From: Chitinispirillales bacterium
Lineage (GTDB): Bacteria > Fibrobacterota > Chitinivibrionia > Chitinivibrionales > Chitinispirillaceae
NCBI GenBank assembly: GCA_031254105.1
Contig: JAIRVB010000039.1
Span: 124,001-188,000, forward strand
Direction of reading: 5' to 3'
Length of the DNA: 64,000 nt
Shown: piece by piece, positions 42,061-50,293 of the stretch
Layout of the letters: every line of letters begins with the position of its first letter
Numbering within the stretch: the first letter of the stretch is position 1
The notes under the pieces: model-generated
The model's database searches: none
Told to the model about the DNA's origin: nothing
What the model saw: only the letters and a program-made list of their open reading frames with translations
Position numbers and translations under genes: made by a program

Positions 42061-42321
42061 TTATGGGTTTATTCCTTGGTAAAGTTTCCATAAATCAAAT
42101 TCCAAATCCCAATTCTTTCCCCAAACAAGATTATTTCGTTCTATTTTGAACTTTCGGAAGTTATTTAATTTCCTGTATTTATTATGTTGAGGGTGTGGAT
42201 GGTTATGCAAAAACTTAACGAAATCAATTTGACGAACAACATTGTCATCAAATTGCAACTCTACCCTGTAATCACCAAGCCACTTTGCGTGAATAAGTTT
42301 TATTATTTTTGTCGTATTCAT
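42061..42321 (-). CDS. DUF2442 protein
   Basis: An 86-residue DUF2442 protein: IKLIHAKWLGDYRVELQFDD, then VVRQIDFVKFL and FRKFKIERNNLVWGKNWDL. It overlaps the upstream DUF4160 gene by four bases (ATGA), typical of the DUF4160-DUF2442 pair frequently met in toxin-antitoxin-like settings. Role unknown; DUF2442 is the presumed antitoxin partner (inferred). Confidence 0.8.
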   Translation of the reverse strand: MNTTKIIKLIHAKWLGDYRVELQFDDNVVRQIDFVKFLHNHPHPQHNKYRKLNNFRKFKIERNNLVWGKNWDLEFDLWKLYQGINP

Positions 42322-42722
42322 TTTTTCCCTCTTTTTGCCTGTTTCCTGGATTTTGGATAAAAGCGTTCGTTTAGGTTCTGCATTTCGCCCAAAAATTTTT
42401 GCGTATCTACGGTAAGGTTTTCGAGTTTACGTATCGTTTCGGATTTAACGCTTTTCTGAAGCACAAAATATTCAAACCATTTTGTCACAATTTGCGCATA
42501 GTAAGCGTATATAAAAGCCTTTACAACACCCTGGTCTTTTTCGCTCATAGGTTTGTATCCAGCTTTATGTCTGACTTTAATATCAGCAAGTATCCCGTCT
42601 ATAATTATCAGGTCAAAAACATTTCGGTTATCATCTTCATCAGATACGTGAACATGAGGCGGCAGATGTTCATTAGACAAAAACGAAAAAATGAACTTTA
42701 AATATTTAAAAATCTGCGGCAT
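42318..42722 (-). CDS. DUF4160 protein
   Basis: A 134-residue protein whose N-terminal half is the DUF4160 region, FIFSFLSNEHLPPHVHVSDE with the conserved EHxPPHxHV, followed by a longer C-terminal extension (SEKDQGVVKAFIYAYYAQIV, then KRGKK). First gene of a two-gene operon. The His-rich PPHVHV suggests a metal or nucleic-acid site. Function unknown. A repeat array lies on each side of the pair. Confidence 0.78.
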   Translation of the reverse strand: MPQIFKYLKFIFSFLSNEHLPPHVHVSDEDDNRNVFDLIIIDGILADIKVRHKAGYKPMSEKDQGVVKAFIYAYYAQIVTKWFEYFVLQKSVKSETIRKLENLTVDTQKFLGEMQNLNERFYPKSRKQAKRGKK

Positions 42723-42810
42723 AAATACTGTCTCCTTTCAACAATTTCGATATTACAAAAGTACATAAATAGTCATGAATACACAAGAAATTTTTTGTGG
42801 AGATAGTGAT

Positions 42811-42941
42811 GCGGGTCATATGTTTGTTCGATAAACTCTTGTTTTTGATTTTTACTGTTGGATAGAACGATACTGATGGCGCGGACGGGCACCGTCCGCG
42901 GGTAAGATGTTTGCTCTACAGCCTCTTGCTTTTGATTTTTG
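42811..42941 (+). repeat. Island repeat array
   Basis: About one and a half units. Stem GCGGACGGGCACCGTCCGCG (42881-42900), followed by GGTAAGATGTTTGCTCTACA and CTTTTGATTTTT. Same orientation as the other arrays. Confidence 0.85.
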
Positions 42942-42956
42942 AACCCCGCAAACACT

Positions 42957-43365
42957 CTACTTGAAAATGTTGACGATTTTCAACTTATCATCTATCATCT
43001 GACTGTCGTGCATATCCTCGGAGAATACTTGCGCACAATCGTTTTCGGGAGCCGCAGACAGAATCAGACTATCCCAATAGCTGAAGCCGTATCGCTGCTT
43101 AACGGTATAAACTGATGTAACGGTTTGAAAACCAACGCTTTTAATTTCACAGAATGCAGCAATTTCGGTTTACAGCAGACACAATCCGTTCATGCTCCAC
43201 CTTGTTTTTTGACATGGCGTTATAGAACTCGTTCAAAACCTGGATGCTTACAACGAATGGTTCGGCGGTTTCGTCCAATAGCCTTTTCACTGTTTGAGTT
43301 TTCTCGCCGCTTTCGGTAAAAGCTTAAACAAGTACGTTGGTGCCGAGAAAGATTTTATCGTTCAT
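42957..43365 (-). pseudogene. VapC-type PIN toxin, inactivated
   Basis: PIN-domain gene broken twice. The start MNDKIFLGTNVLV is followed by an in-frame TAA where the family has Tyr, then AFTESGEKTQTVKRLLDETA, FVVSIQVLNEFYNAM and a frameshift near 43160, after which GFQTVTSVYTVKQRYGFSYW, DSLILSAA and QVFSEDMHD continue in another frame. The first catalytic Asp (D of DTNVLVY) is Gly here. It overlaps the antitoxin gene by 11 bases (ATG inside the antitoxin end), the classic VapBC arrangement. Confidence 0.88.
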
Positions 43366-43567
43366 TAAGCTCATCCCGACTGAAAAGTCTGAGATTGTCA
43401 ATTTTTACAGGAGTGATTATCTCAGAGGGACGTTTTCTTGCGGCGGCTGCCTGCTGTTCGCTTTGTGTATCCCGTTTAAAAACGTCAATATATGCAAGAT
43501 CCTTAAGCAGAGCCAGTACATGACTTGCTTTTGATTCGTCCTTAACTGAAATCGTGTATTGTGTCAT
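43355..43567 (-). CDS. VapB-like antitoxin
   Basis: About 70 residues from ATG 43567 (MTQYTISVKDESKASHVLAL), an intact frame ending SRDELNER. It looks like a Bacteroidota-type antitoxin paired with PIN toxins, with an N-terminal strand-helix part and a Lys/Arg/Ala-rich middle. Its stop overlaps the start of the dead VapC. It survives alone without toxin, so it is either a relic or a protective antitoxin against related toxins elsewhere. Confidence 0.65.
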   Translation of the reverse strand: MTQYTISVKDESKASHVLALLKDLAYIDVFKRDTQSEQQAAAARKRPSEIITPVKIDNLRLFSRDELNER

Positions 43568-43718
43568 AATAAACTCACACCTTGACTCCAATGGTACCAT
43601 CAAAATAGGTTCTCACGGACTTTATCATTAATATTACGCACATTGTGTGCCATAAATTAATACTCTTATTATAAATCTTTTAAAGAATGATAGCCACAGA
43701 AAACGGAAAATAACGTAC

Positions 43719-43839
43719 TTTTGAACGATACTGCTTGTGCGGACGGGCACCGTCCGCGGGTAGGGTGTTTGTTCGGATGATTCTTGCTTTTCGGGGGTGG
43801 CGGCGCACGAAGCAGCCGCCAGGGGGCCGAGTGCGGAGC
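43719..43839 (+). repeat. Island repeat unit plus a 47-bp GC-rich repeat
   Basis: Stem GCGGACGGGCACCGTCCGCG (from about 43739), unit tail to 43792, then at 43793-43839 a GC-rich 47-mer (starting GGGGGTGGCGGCGCACGAAG) that occurs again at 47842-47888 inside the truncated ATPase gene. The gap 43604-43959 contains no supported gene. Confidence 0.8.
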
Positions 43840-43959
43840 GACGTTGCTACTTTCGGCCCCCGCAGGATATATGGGAAACAACTGTTTGCCAATACCTGTT
43901 TTTGAGCAACACCTGTTTCCCGCCGTATCCGGTGGTGATGTGTTTTGCTTTCAGTATTG

Positions 43960-44802
43960 TTACTTCAGTTTCTTTTTTGTTTTTGCAGGCGGCAGAAAAT
44001 TTTCTTTTGTGATTACCGGTTTTCCTGTTTTTGCTTCTAATGCTTTACGGGCGTTTTTGGCTATTCGTCCGCCTTTTTTGCCGGCCTGGGCATTTTTTGT
44101 GAAGCCTTTTGCGCGTTCGCTTTGAGCTATTTGCCGGGTGGAGAGTTCCGCTAATGCTGTGAATATCAGTTCCGCTTCCGACATGTGGTCGCGCAGGTTT
44201 TGAGTTTTCAGGTTTTTTAATCCTTTGTGCTCTTTTACGGTTAATCCTGTCCATTCCTGATGAATGATATTTGTTAATGCGGCGAATTCGGTTTGTTCAT
44301 TGACGCCGGATTCTTTCCAATAGTCGGTCAATTTGTTACGGGTCTCCTGCCCGCTCATGCGCATTTGAATCCACTTTTCACTTCGTCCGAGACGAACCCA
44401 ATGTTCACGCGCGCGGTCTAGGCTCTGTTCGGGATCAATGGTTTCCTGAATCCGCTCATAGCCGACTTTTGCAAGCCATTGTTTGAAAGGCTCCGCTTTG
44501 GGCGAGGGAATGGATTGGATGATACGCAAAAGACTCTTTACATTTGCACAATCGGTACTGTATCTTTTTCCATCAGACGCAAGTAGTTTCAGTTGTCGAC
44601 AAAATGTCGACAACTCAATTCCGTCTTCAAGTTTTACCCGTTGTTTCATCCTGAACCAATAATCACGCGGATTGGCGCTGCCGGTTAAAACTTCAACGAC
44701 ATCCGTTACGGAGAAGTACCATTCTTCGGTTTGTTCGTCCCAATGTGTGCGGACTTTTCTGTTTTCAAATATTTTTACGGCTGTTTCCGCTTTTTTACTC
44801 AT
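43960..44802 (-). CDS. Bro-N family phage antirepressor-like protein
   Basis: About 280 residues from ATG 44802. N-terminal Bro-N domain: VRTHWDEQTEEWYFSVTDVV, then PRDYWFRMKQRVKLEDGIEL and STFCRQLKLLASDGKRYSTD. The central region has PKAEPFKQWLAKVGYERIQE and the C-terminal part, ending in a Lys-rich tail (KTGKPVITKENFLPPAKTKKK), resembles DinD-like antirepressors. Role: DNA-binding regulator derived from phage. The frame extends upstream to 44844 through a scrap of an ABC ATPase, so the ATG 44802 is preferred. Confidence 0.85.
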   Translation of the reverse strand: MSKKAETAVKIFENRKVRTHWDEQTEEWYFSVTDVVEVLTGSANPRDYWFRMKQRVKLEDGIELSTFCRQLKLLASDGKRYSTDCANVKSLLRIIQSIPSPKAEPFKQWLAKVGYERIQETIDPEQSLDRAREHWVRLGRSEKWIQMRMSGQETRNKLTDYWKESGVNEQTEFAALTNIIHQEWTGLTVKEHKGLKNLKTQNLRDHMSEAELIFTALAELSTRQIAQSERAKGFTKNAQAGKKGGRIAKNARKALEAKTGKPVITKENFLPPAKTKKKLK

Positions 44803-44950
44803 TATGCAAACCTTTTTTACCATTCTCCGCATCTGCCCCGGCAAGCGGCTTATCTAACAATATGAACTTAGGCGGATGCACAAGCGCATTCCAAAAAGTA
44901 AACAACTGTTTCTCTCCGCCGCTGAGATGAAAAGGCGTTTGTTTATGCAT
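44795..44950 (-). pseudogene. ABC-transporter ATPase scrap
   Basis: Fifty-one codons containing the ABC signature and the following Walker B: HLSGGEKQLFTFWNALVHPP and KFILLDKPLAG. Walker B has Lys where the catalytic Glu should be (LDEP becomes LDKP), and no Walker A or other ABC sequence adjoins. It is therefore a relic. It ends within the Bro-N gene's start region, which probably uses it as 5' sequence. Confidence 0.8.
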
Positions 44951-45340
44951 TAATCCTCACAGCATTTATTTGTAACCCACTTTTCATATTTAATAATATA
45001 ATATTTTTTGTTTATTAATGTTTTGCTAAAAAAATTATTTTGCGAATAGTTGTGATAAATTGCTACGCGCTACGCCAGCGGGGTTCTTGTTTTTGACTTT
45101 TGCTTTTAGAAAGATGCAGTTGATGTGGACAGATTCCTATTTGTCCGCGGGTAGGGTGTTTGCTCGACAGTCAATACAAAAGCCGCATGTTACGGGAGGT
45201 TTATTTTGAGGATTAATGATTTATTCGTAAAAGCTCCCCTTTATTAGAATGGTGTATACAAAACGGGGAAATGAAAATTTTGTAATAAAAAAGGTTGTAC
45301 AATAGGTACGCCCCAGTTAGGTGTTCGGCATTTAATATCC
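44951..45340. other. Gap with one island repeat
   Basis: About 390 bases, AT-rich, with an island repeat at 45083-45169 (stem around 45126: TGGACAGATTCCTATTTGTC). The rest shows no coding or RNA signal that I can support. Confidence 0.5.
45083..45169 (+). repeat. Island repeat unit
   Basis: One nearly full unit: TTCTTGTTTTTGACTTTTGC, AGAAAGATGCAGTTGATGTG, stem, then GGTAGGGTGTTTGCTCGACA. It stands between the Bro-N relic module and the ATPase-HEPN gene. Confidence 0.85.
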
Positions 45341-47347
45341 CTAAATAAAACCATTGACTATTTTTTCAATTCTTGACATATGAACCCTAAAAAAATCCAT
45401 TTCATCATTTGTGATTTCTTTGGCGTGAGCATCTGTCCTAAATTTATTAATTGTTTCTAATGCTACTTTTATTTCATCTTTATTACTGCCGAAAATGTTT
45501 TTGAAAACTTGGTTGTAATGTTTTGAAATTATTTTTGTCAAATCAGAAAAATAAACTTCCGTTTTCTTGGCATCAAATAAATCGTTATAATCAGAACCGA
45601 CTAATTTTGTTTTCCTTGGTTCTCCATAAATATCAACAACTTCTTTAAACGCATCTGGTTTTCCAAAATAAGCTTGCAATTGCATTCGCACTAATTGTCT
45701 CAACTTTGGTTCTACTTTATTTCTTCTTTCTGAAATTTCTTTCCATTTATCTTCTGTTGTATTGAGTTTTATTTTATACTTATTTTTGTTTTTTAGATAT
45801 TCCTTTATTGCTTCAATTTTGAAATAATAATTGCCATCATTTTCTTCGATTACATTATAACCTTTTAAATGAGCAATCAAATCGGGAGAAAGATTTGCTA
45901 AGTCATTAAACGTATCAAAATCTTCTACCGCAAGATAATTTAACATTTCGTATTCTTCGGGATAAAAACGAACAAGCACTTCTAATACCATTTCTAAGTA
46001 GCTGCTATATCTTTCGTTAAAAAGAGTTTTGGCTTTTGCATAATGAGTTTTATCAACACTTGCAGGTCTGTGTTTATTTGTTAATTCATTTGTAATACTA
46101 CATAAATGGCGAATAAGATATGGGTGTCCTCCATAATCGTCTCTTAATTTTCCAAATAATGTATCATCAAAATTTAGTCCCATATAACCGCCAAGTTTTG
46201 AAACCATTTCTGTTGTCTGTTCAACAGTAAAGCCTTGTATAAATTCAAAGGGAACATTATTGAAAATAGGATTTTCTGTATCATTAATTCTAGATGTTTC
46301 TATCGCTTTTGGATTGGTGCCAACAACCAAGAAAGAGAAAACAGCATTTTCTTCTCTTATAAATTTTTGAAATTTTGAGCGAACTGTTTGCCAAAACGAA
46401 ACAAAGTCCAAGTCTTCTTTCCAATAAACATTAGGAGAAGTTATTGGCGATATATTTTCTATTTCGTCAAAAATTATCAAAAATGGTTTATTGTCTGTTT
46501 TGGAATACAATCGTTTTAAATCTTTTTCAAATTTGGTACTTGCATTTTCTACGTCATATTCAGATTCTTCTGCAACTTTACACTGGATATTATTTTGCTT
46601 TTTTATCTCTGAGATAATGTAAAACAATGCTTTATGCCACCGCTTTTGATTAAATGCTGTATCTTGACAATCAATAACAACACTGGGCATCTTATCAACT
46701 TTCAAAGCTCTTACAATTCCGTTAATTACCGAAGTCTTACCTGTTTTTCGCAAACCAAATAATCCTGAATTTTCATTTGATTTGTGTCGGTTTATTATTT
46801 TGTGTATTAGTGAATTTCTTCCAAAAAAGAAAAAGTCTTTTGTAATAGGAGATTCAAATGCAAATAAATCTCTTTCAAAAAAGAAATTTCTGAATCTGTT
46901 TTTAATAAAGTCGTTATTGGTTGTTTCTAAAAAATCATTATAAGAAAACGGTATAATAACTCTTGACTCTGGATCTTTTTGTAGCAGAGAGGATATTTTA
47001 TCTTTTATATTTTTGTCTTGGCTAATTAATATACAACAAACATTTTCAAGTCTTTGATCTGGATAACGTTTATAGACTCGTTCAAATGCATCTAATGTTC
47101 TTGGCTCAAAATCTTTATATGGACTAAAGACAACAGCAATTTCTCTTTCAATATTAAACATTGTTTGAAAATCAACGCAAGGCTTTAATAAGAAATACCT
47201 GTAATTTGATTTTTCACTTAATTCTAAAGTTCCACCACCATTAGTAACATACCACTCGCTTGAAAGTCTCTGAATTATGAGCTTTTCTTCTTTTTCAAAG
47301 TGGCTAAGTTTTACACTCTGATTTATACCAGGAAATGTGTTTGCCAT
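45341..47347 (-). CDS. STAND-like ATPase with C-terminal HEPN-type domain
   Basis: A 668-residue AT-rich gene, alone between two repeat arrays. Segments: N-terminal region of unknown fold (1-160, VVFSPYKDFEPRTLDAFERV); P-loop ATPase of the archaeal/STAND type, Walker A GLFGLRKTGKTSVINGIVRA (about 198) and Walker B FLIIFDEIENISP (about 290); a helical region; and a C-terminal domain of about 130 residues with ETINKFRTDAHAKEITNDEM, in which Arg and His stand as in Swt1-like HEPN RNases. Architecture suggests an abortive-infection protein: ATPase sensing and RNase effector. A good promoter lies upstream. I do not recognise the exact defence family. Confidence 0.7.
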   Translation of the reverse strand: MANTFPGINQSVKLSHFEKEEKLIIQRLSSEWYVTNGGGTLELSEKSNYRYFLLKPCVDFQTMFNIEREIAVVFSPYKDFEPRTLDAFERVYKRYPDQRLENVCCILISQDKNIKDKISSLLQKDPESRVIIPFSYNDFLETTNNDFIKNRFRNFFFERDLFAFESPITKDFFFFGRNSLIHKIINRHKSNENSGLFGLRKTGKTSVINGIVRALKVDKMPSVVIDCQDTAFNQKRWHKALFYIISEIKKQNNIQCKVAEESEYDVENASTKFEKDLKRLYSKTDNKPFLIIFDEIENISPITSPNVYWKEDLDFVSFWQTVRSKFQKFIREENAVFSFLVVGTNPKAIETSRINDTENPIFNNVPFEFIQGFTVEQTTEMVSKLGGYMGLNFDDTLFGKLRDDYGGHPYLIRHLCSITNELTNKHRPASVDKTHYAKAKTLFNERYSSYLEMVLEVLVRFYPEEYEMLNYLAVEDFDTFNDLANLSPDLIAHLKGYNVIEENDGNYYFKIEAIKEYLKNKNKYKIKLNTTEDKWKEISERRNKVEPKLRQLVRMQLQAYFGKPDAFKEVVDIYGEPRKTKLVGSDYNDLFDAKKTEVYFSDLTKIISKHYNQVFKNIFGSNKDEIKVALETINKFRTDAHAKEITNDEMDFFRVHMSRIEKIVNGFI

Positions 47348-47429
47348 ATTTTCTTATTTAATCTGTTAAATTTAAACATTTTCTTTTCTTGTTATACTGT
47401 TGCCCTGCTGATGCCCAACTCATAGCTAT

Positions 47430-47458
47430 AATGTACTATGTTATATGTAGATTGTCAA
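47430..47458 (-). promoter_or_regulatory. Promoter of the ATPase-HEPN gene
   Basis: Minus strand TTGACA, 17-base spacer, TACATT, located 83-111 bases ahead of the start codon. A consensus -35 box supports independent expression of this gene. Confidence 0.6.
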
Positions 47459-47502
47459 GGGTGAAGCGTAATTATTATCCAAATAGCTAACAAATGATTG
47501 TG

Positions 47503-47700
47503 TGACGAACGCCTCTTGTTTTTGATTTTTACTGTTGATAGAACGATACTGCTTGCGCGGACGGGTACCGTCCGCGGATAGGGTGTTTGTTCGAACGATT
47601 CTTGCAGTTGATTTTTGTTGTTAGAAAGATGGTGCTGATGCTGACAGATTCCTATTTGTCAGCGGGTAAAACGCTTGTTCGATAAACTCTTGCTTTTGAT
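47503..47700 (+). repeat. Island repeat array
   Basis: About two units: one with stem GCGGACGGGTACCGTCCGCG (near 47558) and one with GCTGACAGATTCCTATTTGT (47640 on, closing with CAGC). The last part runs into the 3' end of the truncated ATPase frame. Confidence 0.85.
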
Positions 47701-49014
47701 GAGATGTAAAACAACTGTTTCCGTATTAAAGCAACAAGTGTTTATAGCTGCATAACGGCACAAACTAAACTTCCACGCCAGCGGAGAGTCGTGAGAATGC
47801 TGCCCGTGACGATTCGGCTTTCGGCGTGCTTTGGCTGTTCGGGGGGTGGCGGCGCACGAAGCAGCCGCCAGGGGGCCGAGTGCGGAGCTTACCTCTTCAT
47901 TGGGGTAATCGAGGGCGCAGCGTTCACGTTCTTCATCATATTTTGATATGGTAAGATACCCGCTTTGGTACAGGACTGTTACGGCATCCATATTTTCTAT
48001 GTCGAATTTACGTAAGTTCTCATATCGGATCCATTTATCGTTCAGGTTAACGATGTTTATCTTTTGTTTTGTAATGAGTTTTACCAAAAATGCGGGCGTT
48101 CCGGTTTCATACCAATAGGGCAGAAATTCACCGCCGCTGTCAAAGTGTTTGAGCAGGCCGAAGGGGTTATATACAGTGAGGGGCTTTTTGGAAAATCGGT
48201 ATCCGTTGTAATACCGGGGCAGCTTCTCTATGTAATCTTCTCTGTTTCTGCTTGTGTCTTTTAGAATGGTTTCTATCTCAGAAACGAAATTTTGCTCTAC
48301 CTCATTCTGCGTTAAGCCGCAAATATCTCCGTAGCGTTGGTCAAGGGTTAAATCTACCAGGTGGTTTAAGTCGGAGAATATGCTGACTTGGGAAAATTTG
48401 GTGACGCCTGTTAGAAATACGAATTGCAGGTATTCATCGGAAGATTTCAGTACGCTGTAAAATCCCTTGAGTTTTTCACGGTTTTTGAGATGAAGTTCAG
48501 TATCATTGATAGTGGTGAGCAGCGGTTTATCGTATTCATCAATAATTACTGCCGCTCTTTCGCCGCCCTTTTCGGATGCTTTTCGTATGAGGTACTTAAA
48601 TTGACTGATAATATCCGCTTGCGGAAGCTCGATTTTGTGTTTTTCCGCCTGAGCTTGCAATTCAGAGAGCAGCGCATTATGAAGCGCCTCTGCTCCACCC
48701 TGCGAATAGTCACCGGCATTTAAATCTAATCTTATCACCGGATGTTTCTTCCACTGCCAATCAAGGGAATTTATTGCTAAAGAGGGGCGTCCCGCGATTT
48801 CCTGAAACAATTCCCGCCGTCCCTGAAAAACAGCTTCCAGGGTCGAACACAGGAGTGACTTTCCAAAGCGGCGCGGACGGGAGAGAAAGAACGCTCTGCC
48901 GGAGCCGGTGATCAATTGATGTATGCGCTCGGTTTTGTCCACATATACATAGCCATCCTCGCGGATGCTGATAAAATCCTGTATGCCTATGGGGAGCAAG
49001 CGTTTTGTTTTCAT
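47659..49014 (-). pseudogene. AAA-ATPase/PD-(D/E)XK fusion gene, 3' end lost
   Basis: Family with an N-terminal AAA-ATPase-like part and a C-terminal nuclease, usually about 520-560 residues. Intact here: MKTKRLLPIGIQDFISIRED, the P-loop-like RAFFLSRPRRFGKSLLCSTL (about 40-58), AAVIIDEYDKPLL and FVFLTGVTKFSQVSIFSDL. Family sequence stops after YPNEEV (about residue 374); the remaining 75 codons translate a GC-rich 47-mer repeat and noncoding sequence. The PD-(D/E)XK nuclease is gone. It may still make an ATPase fragment. A 59-bp copy of its 5' end lies at 40699-40757. Confidence 0.85.
47842..47888. repeat. 47-bp GC-rich repeat at the ATPase break
   Basis: Identical to 43793-43839 over 47 bases. 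It sits exactly where the ATPase family sequence stops, so recombination at this repeat probably removed the 3' end. Confidence 0.85.
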
Positions 49015-49120
49015 ATTTATATAATTTACAATAATGCGAGGTGGGGAAGTTGATATTTTATGGTTCGCCGCTGTTCTTTTTGGTAAGAGGAATCAAAGCA
49101 GTTTATCTGAAAAAAGTTGG

Positions 49121-49231
49121 TGTGCTTGCTTGACCGCCTCTTGCTTTTGATTTTTGCTTTTGGAAAGATGCTGCTTGTGCGGACGGGTTCTTATTTGTCC
49201 GCGGGTAGGGTGTTTGTTCGAAAGATTCTCC
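49121..49231 (+). repeat. Island repeat unit
   Basis: One unit with the mixed stem GCGGACGGGTTCTTATTTGT and CCGC (49179-49202), between the truncated ATPase and the five-gene operon. The mixed stem joins the arm of one type to the loop of the other. Confidence 0.85.
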
Positions 49232-49290
49232 AAACCACCAGATACACTTAAATAAAAAAATCAGAAAACAAAGACAGGTGACCGCGAGGT

Positions 49291-49839
49291 TTACTCTTTT
49301 TGAAAACAGCCCTCAATACAATAAACCGTGAGTTTGCCAACCTTGTTTTCATCCTGACAGCGCTGACCTAAATTGCATGATGGACATAGTTCACAAACCG
49401 TCTTATCAAGAGTTCCCTTTTTTTCGTGCAAGGAATAAAGATATTTGAGATACTTACCCTCCGCGATACGGTGGTGCTCGTCTTTAGCGTCAAGGCCGCG
49501 CCATTCGTACAGACGTTTGCCGCCCTTACTGCTGTTGCAAGAGGCGCAGACCCTTACTGCGTTGTCGGCTATGTCCTCGCCGCCGCAGGATATGGGCAGT
49601 ATGTGCTCGGTTGTCAATTTCTTTTCTTCGCCGCAGTAAATACAAGTTGTTGGGTTTTCAAATTCCTTTTGCCATTCGCGTCTCGCGCTTGACCATGTAA
49701 GATCGCCGGAACATAGTTTTTTATAGGTTGACATTATCATGGCGTAGTTTTTCTTGCCGAAACCGGAAGAAGAGGATACGATTTTGGCGTATTGGTAGAA
49801 GATTATTTGTTTTATGGTTTTTATGGCTGGAGGGGGCAT
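49291..49839 (-). CDS. HNH endonuclease
   Basis: A 182-residue protein, last in a five-gene operon. Zinc-bound HNH core: TTCIYCGEEKKLTTEHILPI, SCGGEDIADNAVRVCASCNS and SKGGKRLYEW, with the two CxxC pairs and the catalytic His (EHILP) in place. A further Cys cluster near the C-terminus (CELCPSCNLGQRCQ) may bind zinc too. Five bases separate it from the preceding gene. Expected role: DNA cleavage, presumably as an effector of the operon (inferred). Length and the extra Cys cluster are unusual for a simple HNH nuclease. Confidence 0.85.
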   Translation of the reverse strand: MPPPAIKTIKQIIFYQYAKIVSSSSGFGKKNYAMIMSTYKKLCSGDLTWSSARREWQKEFENPTTCIYCGEEKKLTTEHILPISCGGEDIADNAVRVCASCNSSKGGKRLYEWRGLDAKDEHHRIAEGKYLKYLYSLHEKKGTLDKTVCELCPSCNLGQRCQDENKVGKLTVYCIEGCFQKE

Positions 49840-49843
49840 AGAA

Positions 49844-50293
49844 TTAATTATTCGTTGGAAAAGTGAAAATTCTAAATAAATCTTTGCAAATTTTATACAA
49901 ACAATACGCAGAACCCATCAAAATAGGAAAAACAATAGATTGTTTACCTAAATCTAAATAAATAAAATTCCGCAACAAGCCAATATTCCAAAATTCTGGA
50001 ATTATGAAAATTAAAATAATTGAAGTCATTTCAAAAAAGATTGAATGTTTGTAGTAATCTTTTATCCGATGTAGTTCTGTTTCATAAGGTTTAACATTGT
50101 TTGCATCCCATAATTTTTTCCGTAATGGAGAATTAAACAAAATAGCCAAAGAAGAAATCTTAAACCCAATCATTATTGATAAAAATGTAATTAAATCAGA
50201 ATAACGGTCAAAATTTTCATCAAACGTAAATAACCCTGCAACAAATGAAATTGTTACTATTATCAAAAATTTAGTTGAATCTTTACCCTTCAT
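49844..50293 (-). CDS. Unrecognised membrane protein, about four helices
   Basis: A 149-residue protein with four hydrophobic segments: FLIIVTISFVAGLFTF, YSDLITFLSIMIGFKISSLA, SIFFEMTSIILIFIIPEFWN and IVFPILMGSAYCLYKIC. Between the second and third is a soluble loop (RKKLWDANNVKPYETELHRI). It overlaps the preceding gene by 11 bases, so the two are translationally coupled. I do not recognise the family. A small four-helix membrane protein paired with a soluble protein inside a defence operon recalls membrane-effector systems such as Kiwa, but I cannot show homology. Confidence 0.65.
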   Translation of the reverse strand: MKGKDSTKFLIIVTISFVAGLFTFDENFDRYSDLITFLSIMIGFKISSLAILFNSPLRKKLWDANNVKPYETELHRIKDYYKHSIFFEMTSIILIFIIPEFWNIGLLRNFIYLDLGKQSIVFPILMGSAYCLYKICKDLFRIFTFPTNN

